This document shows positions 31,614 to 42,484 of a stretch of 59,058 nucleotides of DNA, piece after piece (the first letter of the stretch is position 1; every line of letters begins with the position of its first letter). Source of the stretch: Phascolarctobacterium sp. (GTDB lineage Bacteria; Bacillota; Negativicutes; Acidaminococcales; Acidaminococcaceae); assembly GCF_030531065.1 (NCBI RefSeq), contig NZ_JAUNOQ010000013.1:1-59058 (forward strand), given 5' to 3'. The notes below the pieces were generated by a model that saw only the letters and a program-made list of their open reading frames with translations, was not told where the DNA came from and did no database searches. The position numbers and the translations under genes were made by a program.

Positions 31614-34334
31614 ATGCTGTGTGAAAATTGTCATAAAAAACAGGCCATTATGCATATGGTGTGCCTGATGGGAGATAAACAGGTGGATAAGTGGCTGTGC
31701 GAGGATTGCGCCACGGAATTTTTGCCTACCGGTCTAGGGTTGGGACCGGCTAACGTAACGCCGGAGCAGGCTTTGAAGTTTTTTAAGGAGCTGATGCAGG
31801 AGCAGGGCAGGCCGCGTAAAAAGGTTACTAAGGAGGGCTTTACCGCCGCCGCGGCGCAGGTGCTGCAGTTGGCTGCCAATAAGGCCTTGGACTGCGGCAG
31901 CGAGCATATCGGCACGGAGCATATTTTGGCCGGCCTTTTGGCGGCTGACGCTTGCTCCGGTCAAAAAATATTGCGCCGCCTGCACGATAATTTAGATGAA
32001 ATTGCCAAAGAGCTGGAAAGCTGGCTGGATAAGGGCGCGAAAAAGAACGCTTTGCCCCAGTACAGCCAACGGGCGAAAATGGTATTGGAACAGGCTGCGG
32101 CGCAGGCGCAGCTGCGCAGGCAGAATTACGTCGGCAGCGAGCAGCTGCTGTTGGGTCTTTTGGCGGCGGGCGACGGCATTGCCTGCCAGGTTTTGCGTAA
32201 GTTTGGCATTACGCTGGAAAGCGTGCAAAAAATTGTCGACAGTCTGGACGAACAGCGCAAGTCCGTGCCCGGGCGCAGCTTCCGCCAGGCAAAGGAGCCT
32301 AAGGGCAGCGATGTGCTGGAGGTGCTGTCAGGCTATGGCCGCAATTTGAACAGCGACGCCGCTAACGGTCGCATTGACCCGGTTATTGGCCGCGAGCAGG
32401 AGGTGGAGCGCATTATCCAGATTTTGTGCCGCCGCACGAAGAACAATCCGGTGATTATCGGCGAGGCCGGCGTAGGCAAAACCGCCGTGGCCGAGGCCTT
32501 GGCGCAGCAGATAGTCAAGGGCGAGGTGCCGGAGTTTTTGCAGCATAAGATAGTCTTTTCCCTGGAAATAGGTATGCTGGTGGCCGGCGCTAAATACCGG
32601 GGCGAGTTCGAGGAGAGAATGAAGGAAATTTTGCAGCTGCTGCGGGCGGATAAGCGCATTATCCTTTTCGTGGACGAGCTGCACACCATTATCGGCGCAG
32701 GCAGCGCCGAGGGCAGTATCGATGCGGCCAATATTATCAAACCGGCTTTGGCGCGGGGCGAGCTGCAGATTATCGGCGCGACGACTATCGATGAATACCG
32801 CAAGCATATCGAGAAGGACGCGGCTTTAGAGCGGCGCTTCCAGCCGGTGCTGGTCAATGTGCCCAGCGCGGCGGACAGCGAAAAAATGCTGTTGGGGCTG
32901 CGTAAGCATTACGAGGATTTCCATAAGCTGCAGATTACGCCGGAGGCCGTGAAGGCGGCGGTAGCACTCAGCGACCGTTATATTACCGACCGCAATCTGC
33001 CAGATAAGGCTATCGATTTAATGGACGAGGCCTGCGCCCGTCTGCGCATTAAGCTGTATAAGCGCAGCGAACCGGCGCGGAAATTGCAGGAGGAGCTGGA
33101 ATTTACGCAGCTGGAAAAGGAAGAAGCGGTGGATAAGCAGGATTACGAAGAAGCCGCTAAGCTGCGGGATAAGGAGAACGCTTTGCAGAAGCAGCTGGCG
33201 GCAGCCTTGGCCGAGGTAGCCAAGGAAATTCCCGTCAGCGAGGAGGATGTGGCGGAGGTGGTTTCCTCCTGGACCGGCATCCCCTTAGCCAAGCTGACGG
33301 AAAGCGAAAGCCAGCGGCTGTTACAGTTGGAAAGTCGTTTGGAGCGGCGCGTCATTGGCCAAAACGAAGCGGTAGCAGCCGTCAGCAGGGCTGTGCGCCG
33401 GGCGCGGGCAGGCTTTAAGGACGCTAACAGGCCGGTGGGCTCCTTCCTGTTTTTAGGGCCTACGGGCGTGGGCAAAACGGAACTGGCCAAGGCGCTGGCA
33501 GAGGAGCTGTTCGGCGACGAACGGGCTATGCTGCGCTTCGATATGTCCGAATATATGGAAAAGCACACTACGGCGCGGCTGATAGGCGCGCCTCCGGGCT
33601 ATGTGGGCTACGACGAGGGCGGCCAGCTGACGGACGCGGTGCGGCGTAAGCCTTACTGTGTGGTGCTGCTGGACGAAATCGAAAAGGCTCATCCCGACGT
33701 ATTCAATCTGCTTTTGCAGATTATGGAGGACGGGCGCTTGACGGACGGGCAGGGGCGCACGGTGGACTTCCGCAATGCGGTGATTATTATGACCAGCAAT
33801 GCGGGGGCTCAGCGCTTGAGCATGAGCAAGCCGCTCGGCTTTGCCGCCAGCGCTGCCGGCGAGCTGCAGAGCCGTAAGGAGCAGGTTTTAAATGAAATCA
33901 AGCAGGTATTCCGTCCGGAATTTTTGAATCGTGTGGACGAAACGCTGGTCTTTAATCCTTTGGGACGCCAGCAGCTGGAGCGCATTGCCGATAATCTGCT
34001 GGCCGAGCTTAACCGGCGCATGGCCGCTAACGGCTTGTCCGTCGAGCTGACGCCGGGCGCGCGGCAGCTGTTATTAAAGGAAGGCAGCGACAGCAAATAC
34101 GGCGCGCGTCCTCTGCGCCGCGCTTTGCGCAAGCTGGTGGAGGATCCGGTCAGCGATTTGTTCCTGGCAGGGCAGTTCCACAAGGGCTATAAGCTGCTTG
34201 CCGAGGACGACGGCGGCCAGCGTCTGACCTTTCACAAGGCTGTAGAGGGAGCGCATTTTTTGCTGGAACTGCCGGTGGACAGAGAGCCGGTAGCGGCAGC
34301 GGCGGCTAAGGGTGAACAGCATGGCGAAGACTAA
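31614..34334 (+). CDS. clpC: ClpC ATPase with a fused McsA-like zinc-finger N-terminus
   Basis: A 906-residue Hsp100 ATPase. Residues 1-60 hold two CxxC pairs (CENCHKKQ and CEDCA), as in McsA. Then come the double Clp-N repeat (about 75-210), the first AAA+ domain ([28 protein letters not shown]), a UVR-like coiled segment ([24 protein letters not shown]) and the second AAA+ domain ([26 protein letters not shown]). An LGF loop (KPLGFAAS) suggests docking to ClpP. It unfolds substrates for ClpP. Ordinary ClpC lacks the zinc domain and is near 810 residues; here the McsA part is fused and no McsB arginine kinase is adjacent. Confidence 0.93.
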   Translation: MLCENCHKKQAIMHMVCLMGDKQVDKWLCEDCATEFLPTGLGLGPANVTPEQALKFFKELMQEQGRPRKKVTKEGFTAAAAQVLQLAANKALDCGSEHIGTEHILAGLLAADACSGQKILRRLHDNLDEIAKELESWLDKGAKKNALPQYSQRAKMVLEQAAAQAQLRRQNYVGSEQLLLGLLAAGDGIACQVLRKFGITLESVQKIVDSLDEQRKSVPGRSFRQAKEPKGSDVLEVLSGYGRNLNSDAANGRIDPVIGREQEVERIIQILCRRTKNNPVIIGEAGVGKTAVAEALAQQIVKGEVPEFLQHKIVFSLEIGMLVAGAKYRGEFEERMKEILQLLRADKRIILFVDELHTIIGAGSAEGSIDAANIIKPALARGELQIIGATTIDEYRKHIEKDAALERRFQPVLVNVPSAADSEKMLLGLRKHYEDFHKLQITPEAVKAAVALSDRYITDRNLPDKAIDLMDEACARLRIKLYKRSEPARKLQEELEFTQLEKEEAVDKQDYEEAAKLRDKENALQKQLAAALAEVAKEIPVSEEDVAEVVSSWTGIPLAKLTESESQRLLQLESRLERRVIGQNEAVAAVSRAVRRARAGFKDANRPVGSFLFLGPTGVGKTELAKALAEELFGDERAMLRFDMSEYMEKHTTARLIGAPPGYVGYDEGGQLTDAVRRKPYCVVLLDEIEKAHPDVFNLLLQIMEDGRLTDGQGRTVDFRNAVIIMTSNAGAQRLSMSKPLGFAASAAGELQSRKEQVLNEIKQVFRPEFLNRVDETLVFNPLGRQQLERIADNLLAELNRRMAANGLSVELTPGARQLLLKEGSDSKYGARPLRRALRKLVEDPVSDLFLAGQFHKGYKLLAEDDGGQRLTFHKAVEGAHFLLELPVDREPVAAAAAKGEQHGED

Positions 34335-35691
34335 ATATCGTTTTGTATGTCAAAGCTGCGGCTATGTAACAGCCAAATGGTTGGGGCGCTGCCCCGAATG
34401 CGGCGCCTGGGATACGTTTGCAGAGGAGGCCGAGGTCAGCGCTAAGCCCAGCAAGAGTTATTTGCTGGTAGGCAGCGAAAAGGTTAAGCCCCGCACGATT
34501 GCCAGCGTGGCGCAGGTGAAGGTGGAACGGCTGGCGACGGGTATCCGCGAATTTGACCGGGTTTTGGGCGGCGGCATCGTGCCGGGCAGCCTGGTGCTGC
34601 TGGGCGGAACGCCGGGCATCGGCAAGTCTACTATTTTGCTGGATGCGGGGCTGCGCTTCGGCCAGCGCGGCGTGAAGGTGCTTTATGTCAGCGGCGAGGA
34701 AAGCGAGGAGCAGACGGCTATGCGTGCCGTGCGCTTGGGCGGCGCTAACGCCGGCAGTAATCTGCTGATTATGACGGCGACGGATCTGGACGCTATTTTA
34801 ACCCAGGCCAACGCCGTGCAGCCGCAGCTTTTGATTATCGACAGTATCCAGACCATGTATAATCCTGAGCTGCAAACGGCGGCGGGCAGCGTGGGCCAGG
34901 TGCGCGAGTGTACGGCCAAACTGCTGCAGTTTGCCAAAACTACGGGCATTGCGGTGCTGGTTATCGGCCACGTTACTAAGGATGGCAATATTGCCGGGCC
35001 GCGTCTGCTGGAGCATATGGTGGACGTGGTGCTGCAGTTCGAGGGCGATCGTTCCTATGCCTTTCGCGTACTGCGGGCGTTGAAAAACCGTTTCGGCAGT
35101 ACGGAGGAAAGCGGCATTTTTTCCATGGAAGCAGGTGGCCTGGCCGAGGTAGCCAACCCTGCGGGGCTTTTTTTGGAGGACCGCGACGGCGAGGCGGCAG
35201 GCAGTATGATTGGCGCCTGCATGGAGGGCAATCGCCCCATTATGGTCGAATTCCAGGCCTTGGTGGCTAAAACGCCCTACGGAATGCCGCGGCGCACGGC
35301 CGTGGGCTTTGACTATAACCGGGTGAATATGCTGCTGGCGATTTTAGAGCGGCGGCTGGGGCTGGACTTTGGCATGTACGACGCTTATGTCAACGTGGTA
35401 GGCGGAATGCGTATTACGGAGCCTGCAGCTGATTTGGCGGTGGCGGCGGCGCTGGTCAGCAGCTATCGCAACCGTGCCATTCCCAAAGGGGTCATTTGCT
35501 TTGGCGAGGTGGGCCTGACGGGCGAGGTGCGCCGCGTCAGCGCGCCGGAACGACGGATTCTGGACGGGCTGAATTTAGGCTTTCATAAATTTATCATACC
35601 CGACAGTTCGTTGAAAATTCCTGATACCAGAGCGCAGATTATCAAAGTAAAAACTTTAGAGCAGGCGTTGCAGGCTCTTTTTGAACGATGA
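34321..35691 (+). CDS. radA: DNA repair protein RadA (Sms)
   Basis: A RecA-like branch-migration helicase of about 456 residues. It has the N-terminal C4 zinc finger (CQSCGYVTAKWLGRCPECG), the Walker A GGTPGIGKST, the RadA signature KNRFGSTEE, and a C-terminal Lon-like domain (GMRITEPAADLAVAAALVSSYRN) without protease activity. It processes recombination intermediates. ATG 34321 overlaps the end of clpC by 14 bases; GTG 34312 is also in frame. clpC-radA adjacency is common in Firmicutes. Confidence 0.96.
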   Translation: MAKTKYRFVCQSCGYVTAKWLGRCPECGAWDTFAEEAEVSAKPSKSYLLVGSEKVKPRTIASVAQVKVERLATGIREFDRVLGGGIVPGSLVLLGGTPGIGKSTILLDAGLRFGQRGVKVLYVSGEESEEQTAMRAVRLGGANAGSNLLIMTATDLDAILTQANAVQPQLLIIDSIQTMYNPELQTAAGSVGQVRECTAKLLQFAKTTGIAVLVIGHVTKDGNIAGPRLLEHMVDVVLQFEGDRSYAFRVLRALKNRFGSTEESGIFSMEAGGLAEVANPAGLFLEDRDGEAAGSMIGACMEGNRPIMVEFQALVAKTPYGMPRRTAVGFDYNRVNMLLAILERRLGLDFGMYDAYVNVVGGMRITEPAADLAVAAALVSSYRNRAIPKGVICFGEVGLTGEVRRVSAPERRILDGLNLGFHKFIIPDSSLKIPDTRAQIIKVKTLEQALQALFER

Positions 35692-35697
35692 GCAAAC

Positions 35698-35738
35698 GGC
35701 TCCTTCAGCACAATATACTGTGCCGGAGGGGCCTTTTT
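35698..35738 (+). terminator. terminator of the ctsR-clpC-radA operon
   Basis: A long stem (GGCTCC...TCAGCACA with TGTGCCGGAGGGGCC) closes a short AT loop and is followed by TTTTT. Confidence 0.88.
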
Positions 35739-35740
35739 CG

Positions 35741-35769
35741 TTGCAATTTACCGCTGTTTATGGTAATAT
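35741..35769 (+). promoter_or_regulatory. guaA promoter
   Basis: TTGCAA (35741-35746), 17 bases, TAATAT (35764-35769). The 80-base leader contains no recognisable purine riboswitch. Confidence 0.55.
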
Positions 35770-35850
35770 TCTACTATACAAAAAGCGTTCTATTGTTTAC
35801 ATAAGCGGCTGCCACGGCAGCTTGATAATTAAAGGAGAGTGACGGAAGGT

Positions 35851-37404
35851 ATGCAAACTAATCAACAGGAAATGGTATTGGTTATCGACTTCGGCGGCCA
35901 GTACAATCAGCTTATCGCCAGACGTGTGCGCGAATGCGGCGTGTACTGCGAAATCGTGTCCTACACCCATAGCTTAGAAAAAATTAAGGAGAAAAACCTC
36001 AAGGGTATTATTTTCACCGGCGGTCCCAACAGCGCTTACCTGCCGGATTCTCCGACCATCGACCCGCAGATCTATACCTGGGGAGTGCCCGTTTTGGGCA
36101 TTTGCTACGGCAGCCAGCTGATGATGCACGCTTTGGGCGGGCATGTCTGCAAGGCGCCTGAGCGCGAATACGGCAAGACTTTGGTTGATCTGGATACTAC
36201 CAGCCCGCTCTTTACCGGCCTGCCGGAGCAGAACGTATGCTGGATGAGCCATAACGATTATATTGAGCGCGTTGCTCCCGGTTTTAAGGTTGTGGCCCAC
36301 ACACCTAACTGCCCGGTAGCGGCAGCGCAGGACGAGGAGCGCAAGCTGTATTGCGTGCAGTTCCATCCGGAAGTTCTGCATACCGATAACGGTACCCAAA
36401 TGCTGAGCAATTTCGTTTATAATGTTTGCGGCTGCGCAGGCACCTGGAAGATGGATTCCTTCGTAGAGCAGACAGTACAAGCCTTGAAGGCTAAAATCGG
36501 CGACGGCAAGGTGCTGTGCGCTTTGTCCGGCGGCGTCGATTCCAGCGTATGCGCCGCTATGCTGGCGAAGGCCATCGGCAAGCAGCTGACTTGCGTATTT
36601 GTCGACCACGGCCTGCTGCGCAAAAACGAGCGCGAAGAGGTATGCGCCGTATTTGGCGAAGGCGGTCAGTTCGATATTAACTTTATCTGCGTGGACGCGC
36701 GCCAACGCTTTTATGATAAGTTGGCAGGCGTGTGCGAGCCGGAGCAGAAGCGTAAAATTATCGGCGCAGAATTTATCCGCGTATTTGAAGAAGAAGCGAA
36801 GAAAATCGGCGCTGTGGATTATCTGGCGCAGGGCACTATTTACCCCGACGTGGTGGAAAGCGGCCTAGGCGGAGAATCCGCTACGATTAAGAGCCATCAT
36901 AATGTGGGCGGCCTGCCTGATTTCGTTGATTTCAAGGAGATCGTCGAGCCTCTGCGCGATTTGTTTAAGGATGAAGTGCGCCAGTCCGGCCGCGAGCTGG
37001 GCTTGCCGGAACATTTGGTAGCACGCCAGCCCTTCCCTGGACCTGGCCTGGCTATCCGCATTATTGGCGATGTAACGCCGGAAAAAGTGGCTATTGTGCA
37101 GGACGCCGACGCTATTTACCGCGAAGAGGTGGACAAGCTGCCGCTCGGCGAACGTCCCAGCCAATACTTTGCCGCTTTGACCAATATGCGCAGCGTAGGC
37201 GTTATGGGCGACGGCCGTACCTATGATTACGCCATCGCTTTGCGCGCCGTAACAACCACCGATTTTATGACGGCGGAGGTTACGATGCTGCCGCCGGCAA
37301 CAATTACCGCTGCGGCCAACCGCATTGTCAACGAAGTAAAGCATATCAACCGCGTGCTGTTCGACTATACGACGAAGCCGCCGGCAACGATTGAGTTTGA
37401 ATAA
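35851..37404 (+). CDS. guaA: GMP synthase (glutamine-hydrolysing)
   Basis: About 517 residues, converting XMP to GMP. The class I amidotransferase domain (about 1-195) has the nucleophile motif [12 protein letters not shown] and FHPEV. The ATP pyrophosphatase domain has [10 protein letters not shown], and the C-terminal dimerisation domain ends ATIEFE. Other signatures are [19 protein letters not shown] and [13 protein letters not shown] 35851 follows GGAAGG; GTG 35839 just after AGGAG is the alternative. It is a monocistronic gene between two strong terminators. Confidence 0.97.
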   Translation: MQTNQQEMVLVIDFGGQYNQLIARRVRECGVYCEIVSYTHSLEKIKEKNLKGIIFTGGPNSAYLPDSPTIDPQIYTWGVPVLGICYGSQLMMHALGGHVCKAPEREYGKTLVDLDTTSPLFTGLPEQNVCWMSHNDYIERVAPGFKVVAHTPNCPVAAAQDEERKLYCVQFHPEVLHTDNGTQMLSNFVYNVCGCAGTWKMDSFVEQTVQALKAKIGDGKVLCALSGGVDSSVCAAMLAKAIGKQLTCVFVDHGLLRKNEREEVCAVFGEGGQFDINFICVDARQRFYDKLAGVCEPEQKRKIIGAEFIRVFEEEAKKIGAVDYLAQGTIYPDVVESGLGGESATIKSHHNVGGLPDFVDFKEIVEPLRDLFKDEVRQSGRELGLPEHLVARQPFPGPGLAIRIIGDVTPEKVAIVQDADAIYREEVDKLPLGERPSQYFAALTNMRSVGVMGDGRTYDYAIALRAVTTTDFMTAEVTMLPPATITAAANRIVNEVKHINRVLFDYTTKPPATIEFE

Positions 37405-37416
37405 GCTCTAAAATAT

Positions 37417-37460
37417 AAGAAGCTGATGCAGAAAAATTTTCTGTATCAGCTTCTTTGCAT
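37417..37460 (+). terminator. guaA terminator
   Basis: A nearly perfect 19-bp stem (AAGAAGCTGATGCAG with CTGTATCAGCTTCTT and paired A/T core) is followed by T's. Between here and 37594 only a weak promoter (TTTACA-16-TATTAT, about 37493-37520) is seen. Confidence 0.85.
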
Positions 37461-37594
37461 AAAGAGGAGTTTTTCTTCGCATTTTTTACGCAGATTTTAC
37501 AGCGGCGGCAGGAAAAATATTATAAGATATCTAATAGATAGGTAAAAATTTTACATTACGTTTGCTTTTGCCGGATAAGAAATGAGGAATAAAA

Positions 37595-38278
37595 ATGATT
37601 TACTGCGTGGAGGATGAACAGAATATTTGCGAGCTGGAGGTCTATACTCTGCAATCCGTGGGCATGGAGGCCAAGGGCTGCGGCAGCGGCCGCGAATTGT
37701 TTGCCGAGCTGGAAAAGCGTGTGCCAAAGCTGATAGTTTTGGATATTATGCTGCCGGACGAGGACGGCGTCAGCATTTTGCGCCGTTTGCGCGCCGATAA
37801 GCGCTATGCCGCCATTCCCGTAATTATGGCTACGGCTAAGGGCTCGGAGTTTGATAAGGTCAAGGGTCTGGACAGCGGCGCTGACGATTACATCGCCAAG
37901 CCTTTTGGAATGCTGGAAATGGTGGCGCGTATTAAGGCCGTACTGCGCCGCTGCGCAGCGCAAAGCCAGCTGCCTGCGGAGGATATTATCCGCGTGGCTA
38001 ATCTGGAGGTTAATTCCTCGGAGCATAAGGTAAGCGTGGATGGGCAGGAGGTTGTCTTGACGCTGAAGGAATACGAGCTGCTGAAAAAATTCCTGCTGCA
38101 TCCGGGCATTGTTTTTTCGCGGGACAAGCTGCTTAACGATATCTGGGGCTATGAGTTCAGCGGCGAAACCCGCACCGTGGACGTGCATATCCGCACGCTG
38201 CGGCAAAAGCTGGGCAGCGCCGGAGATTTAGTGGAAACGATTCGCGGCGTAGGCTACAGAATGGCGGCGGAAAAATGA
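37595..38278 (+). CDS. OmpR/PhoB-family response regulator
   Basis: A 227-residue regulator. The receiver domain shows the acidic pocket (E6, D7), phospho-acceptor D50 (LIVLDIMLPDEDG), T80 (MATAKGS) and K102 (AKPFGM). The C-terminal winged helix (about 130-225: LTLKEYELLKKFLLHPGIVFSRDKLLNDIWGYEFSGETRTVDVHI) binds DNA. It overlaps the kinase gene downstream by four bases, so the two form a two-component system. PhoB/PhoP-like phosphate control is the commonest role of such pairs, but no phosphate genes are adjacent. Confidence 0.92.
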   Translation: MIYCVEDEQNICELEVYTLQSVGMEAKGCGSGRELFAELEKRVPKLIVLDIMLPDEDGVSILRRLRADKRYAAIPVIMATAKGSEFDKVKGLDSGADDYIAKPFGMLEMVARIKAVLRRCAAQSQLPAEDIIRVANLEVNSSEHKVSVDGQEVVLTLKEYELLKKFLLHPGIVFSRDKLLNDIWGYEFSGETRTVDVHIRTLRQKLGSAGDLVETIRGVGYRMAAEK

Positions 38279-39945
38279 AGCAGAAGCTTTTTCGCAGCCT
38301 TCTGCTGCTGACGGGCGCCTGTGTTTGCCTGGTGGCGCTACTGTTTTTTTGGTTTGGCTATCATTATATTACGACGGACAGCTACGACAGCCTGCGGCGG
38401 GAAGCGACGCTGCTGCTGGAGGCCGACCCGGACGGGCGCATTACGGTGAAGCAGCTGCACCGCGTACAGCTGACCGACCGCGTGACGCTGCTGGGACCTG
38501 ACGGTACGGCGCTGTTCGATAATTATGTGGACGCCGGCGGTATGGAAAATCATTTGCAGCGGCCGGAGGTACAGCAGGCCTTGGCTCAGGGCGAAGGCGT
38601 AGCCAGCCGTTTTTCCGGAACCCTGGGCGAAAATATTTTATATTACGCCGTACTGCTGCCTGACGGCAATATTCTGCGTTTGGCGCGGACTAACGATATG
38701 ATTTTTCAGCATGCCAATATTTTGCTTGGCTATCTGCTGCTGATTCTGCTGTTTGTTTTCGGCGGCGCGTTTGTGGCGGCGCGGTCGATTACCAAAAGAG
38801 TGCTGCGGCCTTTGGAGCAGCTGGATTTGGAGGAGGCGGACCCGCAGACTGTAGTTTATCCTGAGCTGCAGCCTATTGTGGAAAGGTTTTCGCAGCAGCA
38901 GCAAAAGCTGCTGCAGGAAATGCGCCGCTATAAAAATAAAAAGCAGGAGCTGAAGGCCGTCAGCAATAATATGGACGAGGGCGTGCTGTTCCTGGATACG
39001 GAATGGAACGTGGTTTCCATAAATAAAAGCGCCGTGCGCTTTTGGGGCCGGGATAAGCAGGAGCTTTTGGGTAAAAAAATTCTGGAACTCATTGATACGG
39101 AGGAAATGCGGCGTCTGCTGGAGGAAATGGAGCTGGCGGGCAAGGGACGGCTGGTGGTCAACCGCGGCAGCACGTATTATCAGTTTAACGGCAGCCGTAT
39201 TGCCGATAAAGGCTTTGTGCTGCTGCTTATGGACGTGTCGGAGCGCACGGCATCGGAAAAGCTGCGCCGGGAATTTTCCGCTAATGTGTCCCATGAGCTG
39301 AAAACGCCCTTGCAGTCCGTGCTGGGTTATTCGGAAATCATGCTCAGCGGGCTGGTGAAGCCGGAGGATACCAAACGCTTTTTGCAAAAAATTTATGATG
39401 AGGCCAGAAATCTGCTGCATTTAATCGACGACGTTATTAAGCTGTCTAAGCTGGACGAGCTGAATCACGATATGCTGGAGGAATTTTCCCTAGCTACGAC
39501 GGCGGAAAGCTCGTTGCTGCGCCTGCACGATAAAGCGGCAAAAATGCAGGTGGAGCTGTCGCTGGATAATAAGCTGAGAAGCAACGGTATGCTCCTGGGC
39601 ATTCAGTCGCTGCTGGAGGAAGTATTCTTTAATTTGCTGGACAACGGCATTAAATATAATCATGCGGGCGGCAGCGTGGCCGTGCGGCTGGAGGAAACGG
39701 AAAATAAATATGTAGTCAGCGTGGCCGATACGGGTATGGGCATCGACGCTGCCGAGCTGCCCCATATTTTCGAACGCTTTTACCGGGTGGATCGTAGCCG
39801 TCATAAGGCAATAGAGGGCACCGGGTTGGGCTTGTCCATCGTTAAGCACGGCGTAATCTTCCACAAGGGAACGGTGCGCGTGAACAGCACGGTAGGCCAG
39901 GGCACGGAATTTATTTTGAAATTTCCCAAGAAATTGTCCTACTGA
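38275..39945 (+). CDS. PhoR-like sensor histidine kinase
   Basis: A 556-residue membrane kinase. Two membrane helices (about 10-30 and 150-172) enclose an extracytoplasmic sensor region. HAMP-like and PAS domains follow (DEGVLFLDTEWNVVSINKSAVRFWG). The H box is FSANVSHELKTPLQSVLGYSEI, with N box EVFFNLLDNGIKYN, DTGMGI, FERFYRVDRSRH and GTGLGLSIVKHG. It would phosphorylate the regulator encoded just upstream. The H-E-L-K-T-P motif and PAS placement match the PhoR/WalK class. The signal is unknown. Confidence 0.92.
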   Translation: MKQKLFRSLLLLTGACVCLVALLFFWFGYHYITTDSYDSLRREATLLLEADPDGRITVKQLHRVQLTDRVTLLGPDGTALFDNYVDAGGMENHLQRPEVQQALAQGEGVASRFSGTLGENILYYAVLLPDGNILRLARTNDMIFQHANILLGYLLLILLFVFGGAFVAARSITKRVLRPLEQLDLEEADPQTVVYPELQPIVERFSQQQQKLLQEMRRYKNKKQELKAVSNNMDEGVLFLDTEWNVVSINKSAVRFWGRDKQELLGKKILELIDTEEMRRLLEEMELAGKGRLVVNRGSTYYQFNGSRIADKGFVLLLMDVSERTASEKLRREFSANVSHELKTPLQSVLGYSEIMLSGLVKPEDTKRFLQKIYDEARNLLHLIDDVIKLSKLDELNHDMLEEFSLATTAESSLLRLHDKAAKMQVELSLDNKLRSNGMLLGIQSLLEEVFFNLLDNGIKYNHAGGSVAVRLEETENKYVVSVADTGMGIDAAELPHIFERFYRVDRSRHKAIEGTGLGLSIVKHGVIFHKGTVRVNSTVGQGTEFILKFPKKLSY

Positions 39946-40043
39946 ATGTATACAAGACAAGCTTAGCGTGGTTGTGATATAATAATTACACGCAGCGATT
40001 TGCAAGCTGTTTGTTTTATTTGGCATTAAAGGGGGACAAGACG

Positions 40044-40313
40044 ATGCAGGTCGTTTTAACAATCGTAGGTAAGGATAAGGTAGGCATTATTGCGCGGGTA
40101 AGCAACGCGCTGGCCGACATGAATATCAACATTATCAATATCAACCAGAATATTATGCAGGGCTTTTTTAATATGGTGCTGATCGCCGATATGGAGGGAG
40201 CAAGCGTAACCCTGGCGCAGGCCCGCGACGCTATGTCGGCTTTGGGCAAGGACATCGGCGTGGAAATCCGTCTGCAAAGCGAAGAAATCTTTACCGCTAT
40301 GCACCGTATATAG
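40044..40313 (+). CDS. ACT domain protein (UPF0237)
   Basis: An 89-residue single ACT domain: VVLTIVGKDKVGIIARVSNALADMNINIININQNIMQGFFNMVLIADM. ACT domains bind amino acids or other small ligands. It is paired with a UPF0210 protein 10 bases downstream, an association found widely in bacteria, suggesting the ACT protein regulates or senses for its partner. ATG 40044 follows AAAGGGGG. An extended -10 (TGATATAAT) near 39976 could be its promoter. Confidence 0.9.
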   Translation: MQVVLTIVGKDKVGIIARVSNALADMNINIININQNIMQGFFNMVLIADMEGASVTLAQARDAMSALGKDIGVEIRLQSEEIFTAMHRI

Positions 40314-40322
40314 GAGGCCGCC

Positions 40323-41684
40323 ATGCTGTTTAATACTCAGGATATTTTAGAAACGACGCGCATGATTACCGAAAATAAGCTGGATGTGCGCACCATAACC
40401 ATGGGCATCAGCCTGCGTGATTGCTGCCACCCGGATATGCGGGTAACGGCGCAGAAAATTTACGATAAAATCTGCGCCAAGGCCGCCAGACTGGTAAAAA
40501 CAGGCGAGGACCTTGAGGTGGAGCTGGGCGTGCCCATCATCAATAAGCGCATTTCCGTAACGCCTGTTTCCATGGTGGGCGAAAGCTGCGACGGCAACGA
40601 TTATGTGCCGCTGGCTAAGGCTCTGGATAAGGCGGGCAAGGAGGTCGGCGTTAATTTTATCGGCGGCTTTTCCGCGCTGGTGGACAAGGGCTATACGAAA
40701 GGCGACCGTAATTTAATCGCTTCCATTCCCGAAGCTTTGGCTGTTACCGATATTGTTTGCTCTTCCGTTAGCGTAGGCTCGACGAAGTGCGGCATCAATA
40801 TGGACGCGGTGCGGCAAATGGGCGACGTGATTAAAGCGACGGCGGAACGCACCGCCGACCGCGACGCTCTGGGCTGCGCTAAACTGGTGGTTTTCTGCAA
40901 CGCTGTGCCCGATAATCCCTTTATGGCCGGCGCTTTCCTGGGCGTGACAGAGCCGGAGAGCGTGATTAACGTCGGCGTCAGCGGCCCCGGCGTAGTCAAA
41001 TACGCTTTGGAGCAGGTTAAGGGCGGCGATATCGGCACGGTGGCTGAAATTATTAAAAAGACAGCCTTTAAAATTACCCGCGTGGGCCAACTGGTAGCGC
41101 AGGAGGCTGCCCGCCGTTTAAATACCCAATTCGGCATTATCGACCTTTCTCTGGCTCCGACGCCTGCGGTGGGCGATTCGGTAGCGCATATTTTGGAAGA
41201 AATCGGCCTGGAGTGCTGCGGCGCACCCGGCACTACGGCAGCGTTGGCCATGCTGAACGACGCGGTTAAAAAGGGCGGCCTGATGGCGTCCAGCTATGTG
41301 GGCGGCTTGAGCGGCGCTTTTATTCCCGTCAGCGAGGATGCGGGCATGATTGCCGCTGTGGAGCGCGGCTGTCTGACGCTGGAAAAGCTGGAGGCTATGA
41401 CCTGCGTTTGCTCCGTCGGCCTGGATATGATCGCCATTCCCGGCGACACCACGGCCAGCACTATTGCCGCTATTATCGCGGACGAGGCGGCCATCGGCAT
41501 GATAAATAATAAGACCACCGCCGTGCGCCTGATTCCCGTGCCGGGCAAGGGCGTGGGCGAAACCGTAGAATTCGGCGGCCTGCTGGGCTACGCGCCCATT
41601 ATTGCCGTGAATAAATTCAGCGCCGATAAATTTATTTCCCGCGGCGGACGGATTCCGGCGCCGGTAAGGAGCTTGACCAACTGA
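40323..41684 (+). CDS. UPF0210/PFL family protein (DUF711)
   Basis: A 453-residue protein with the family start ([31 protein letters not shown]), [49 protein letters not shown] and the C-terminal [36 protein letters not shown] with conserved aspartate and glycine. The fold is related to pyruvate formate-lyase (PFL) but the activity is unknown. It is translationally linked to the ACT gene before it and overlaps nth after it (TGATG). Confidence 0.92.
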   Translation: MLFNTQDILETTRMITENKLDVRTITMGISLRDCCHPDMRVTAQKIYDKICAKAARLVKTGEDLEVELGVPIINKRISVTPVSMVGESCDGNDYVPLAKALDKAGKEVGVNFIGGFSALVDKGYTKGDRNLIASIPEALAVTDIVCSSVSVGSTKCGINMDAVRQMGDVIKATAERTADRDALGCAKLVVFCNAVPDNPFMAGAFLGVTEPESVINVGVSGPGVVKYALEQVKGGDIGTVAEIIKKTAFKITRVGQLVAQEAARRLNTQFGIIDLSLAPTPAVGDSVAHILEEIGLECCGAPGTTAALAMLNDAVKKGGLMASSYVGGLSGAFIPVSEDAGMIAAVERGCLTLEKLEAMTCVCSVGLDMIAIPGDTTASTIAAIIADEAAIGMINNKTTAVRLIPVPGKGVGETVEFGGLLGYAPIIAVNKFSADKFISRGGRIPAPVRSLTN

Positions 41685-42322
41685 TGCTGCGCAAAGCAAA
41701 GCGAGAAGCAATTTTAAATATTTTAGAAGCGACCTATAAGGACGCCAAAACGGCGCTCCATTATAATTCGCCTTTCGAGCTGCTGGTGGCGGTGATTTTA
41801 TCCGCCCAATGCACCGACGACCGGGTGAACGTGATTACCGGCCGCATTTTCCCACGGCTGAACACGCCGGAGAAGATGGGGGCGCTGACTCAGGAGCAGA
41901 TGGAGGCGGAAATACGGGATTGCGGCTTGTATCACGCCAAGGCGAAGAATCTTTTGGGAACCTGCCATATGCTGGTGGAAAAGTTCAACAGCACTGTGCC
42001 CAGCGATATTAAAACGCTGATGCAGCTGCCGGGCGTGGGGAAAAAGACGGCTAACGTGGTGGCCAGCATTATCTATAACGTGCCGGCCATCGCCGTGGAT
42101 ACGCATGTCTTCCGCGTGTCCCACCGTTTGGGCTTGGCGAAGGGCGCGGACCCGCTGGCGACGGAAAAGGAGCTGCAAAAGGCGATTCCCATGGAAAAGT
42201 GGAGCGACGCTCATCATTGGTTTATTTGGCACGGGCGCAAGGTCTGCAAGGCGCGCAAGCCCTTGTGCAGGGAGTGCGCGCTGCTGGAGGAATGTCCCTT
42301 TAAAGAAAAAAACTTGGAGTAA
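41684..42322 (+). CDS. nth: endonuclease III
   Basis: A 212-residue base-excision repair glycosylase/AP lyase. The helix-hairpin-helix LPGVGKKTANVV carries the catalytic lysine, VDTHVFRVSHR the catalytic aspartate, and CKARKPLCRECALLEEC the [4Fe-4S] cluster (C-x6-C-x2-C-x5-C). It removes oxidised pyrimidines. ATG 41684 overlaps the stop of the preceding gene. Confidence 0.97.
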   Translation: MLRKAKREAILNILEATYKDAKTALHYNSPFELLVAVILSAQCTDDRVNVITGRIFPRLNTPEKMGALTQEQMEAEIRDCGLYHAKAKNLLGTCHMLVEKFNSTVPSDIKTLMQLPGVGKKTANVVASIIYNVPAIAVDTHVFRVSHRLGLAKGADPLATEKELQKAIPMEKWSDAHHWFIWHGRKVCKARKPLCRECALLEECPFKEKNLE

Positions 42323-42330
42323 AATTTATA

Positions 42331-42480
42331 CCGACCCCAAAAAGTTAGACCTGAAATCTAACGATTGGAGGTCGGTGTTTTTATGGCTAAGTATAGTTTT
42401 GAGTTTAAGAACAAAGTAGTTATGGCATACCTTAAGGCCGAAAGAAAATATTGGATAATGCAAAAAATGCATTTTAGGTT
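42331..42480 (+). mobile_element. truncated left end of an IS3-family insertion sequence
   Basis: An IS3-like terminal sequence (GACCCCAAAAAGTTAGAC, 42333-42350) is followed by the start of orfA at ATG 42383: MAKYSFEFKNKVVMAYLKAERKYW, the helix-turn-helix N-terminus of an IS3/IS150-type transposase subunit. Homology ends after about 30 codons. The rest of orfA, all of orfB and the right end are missing, so this is an immobile relic. It marks the left boundary of the inserted ADP-ribosyltransferase island. Confidence 0.8.
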
Positions 42481-42484
42481 TCAC

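Noticed and set aside
35770-35850. Purine riboswitch before guaA
   Set aside because: The leader is too short and lacks the conserved core and three-way junction.
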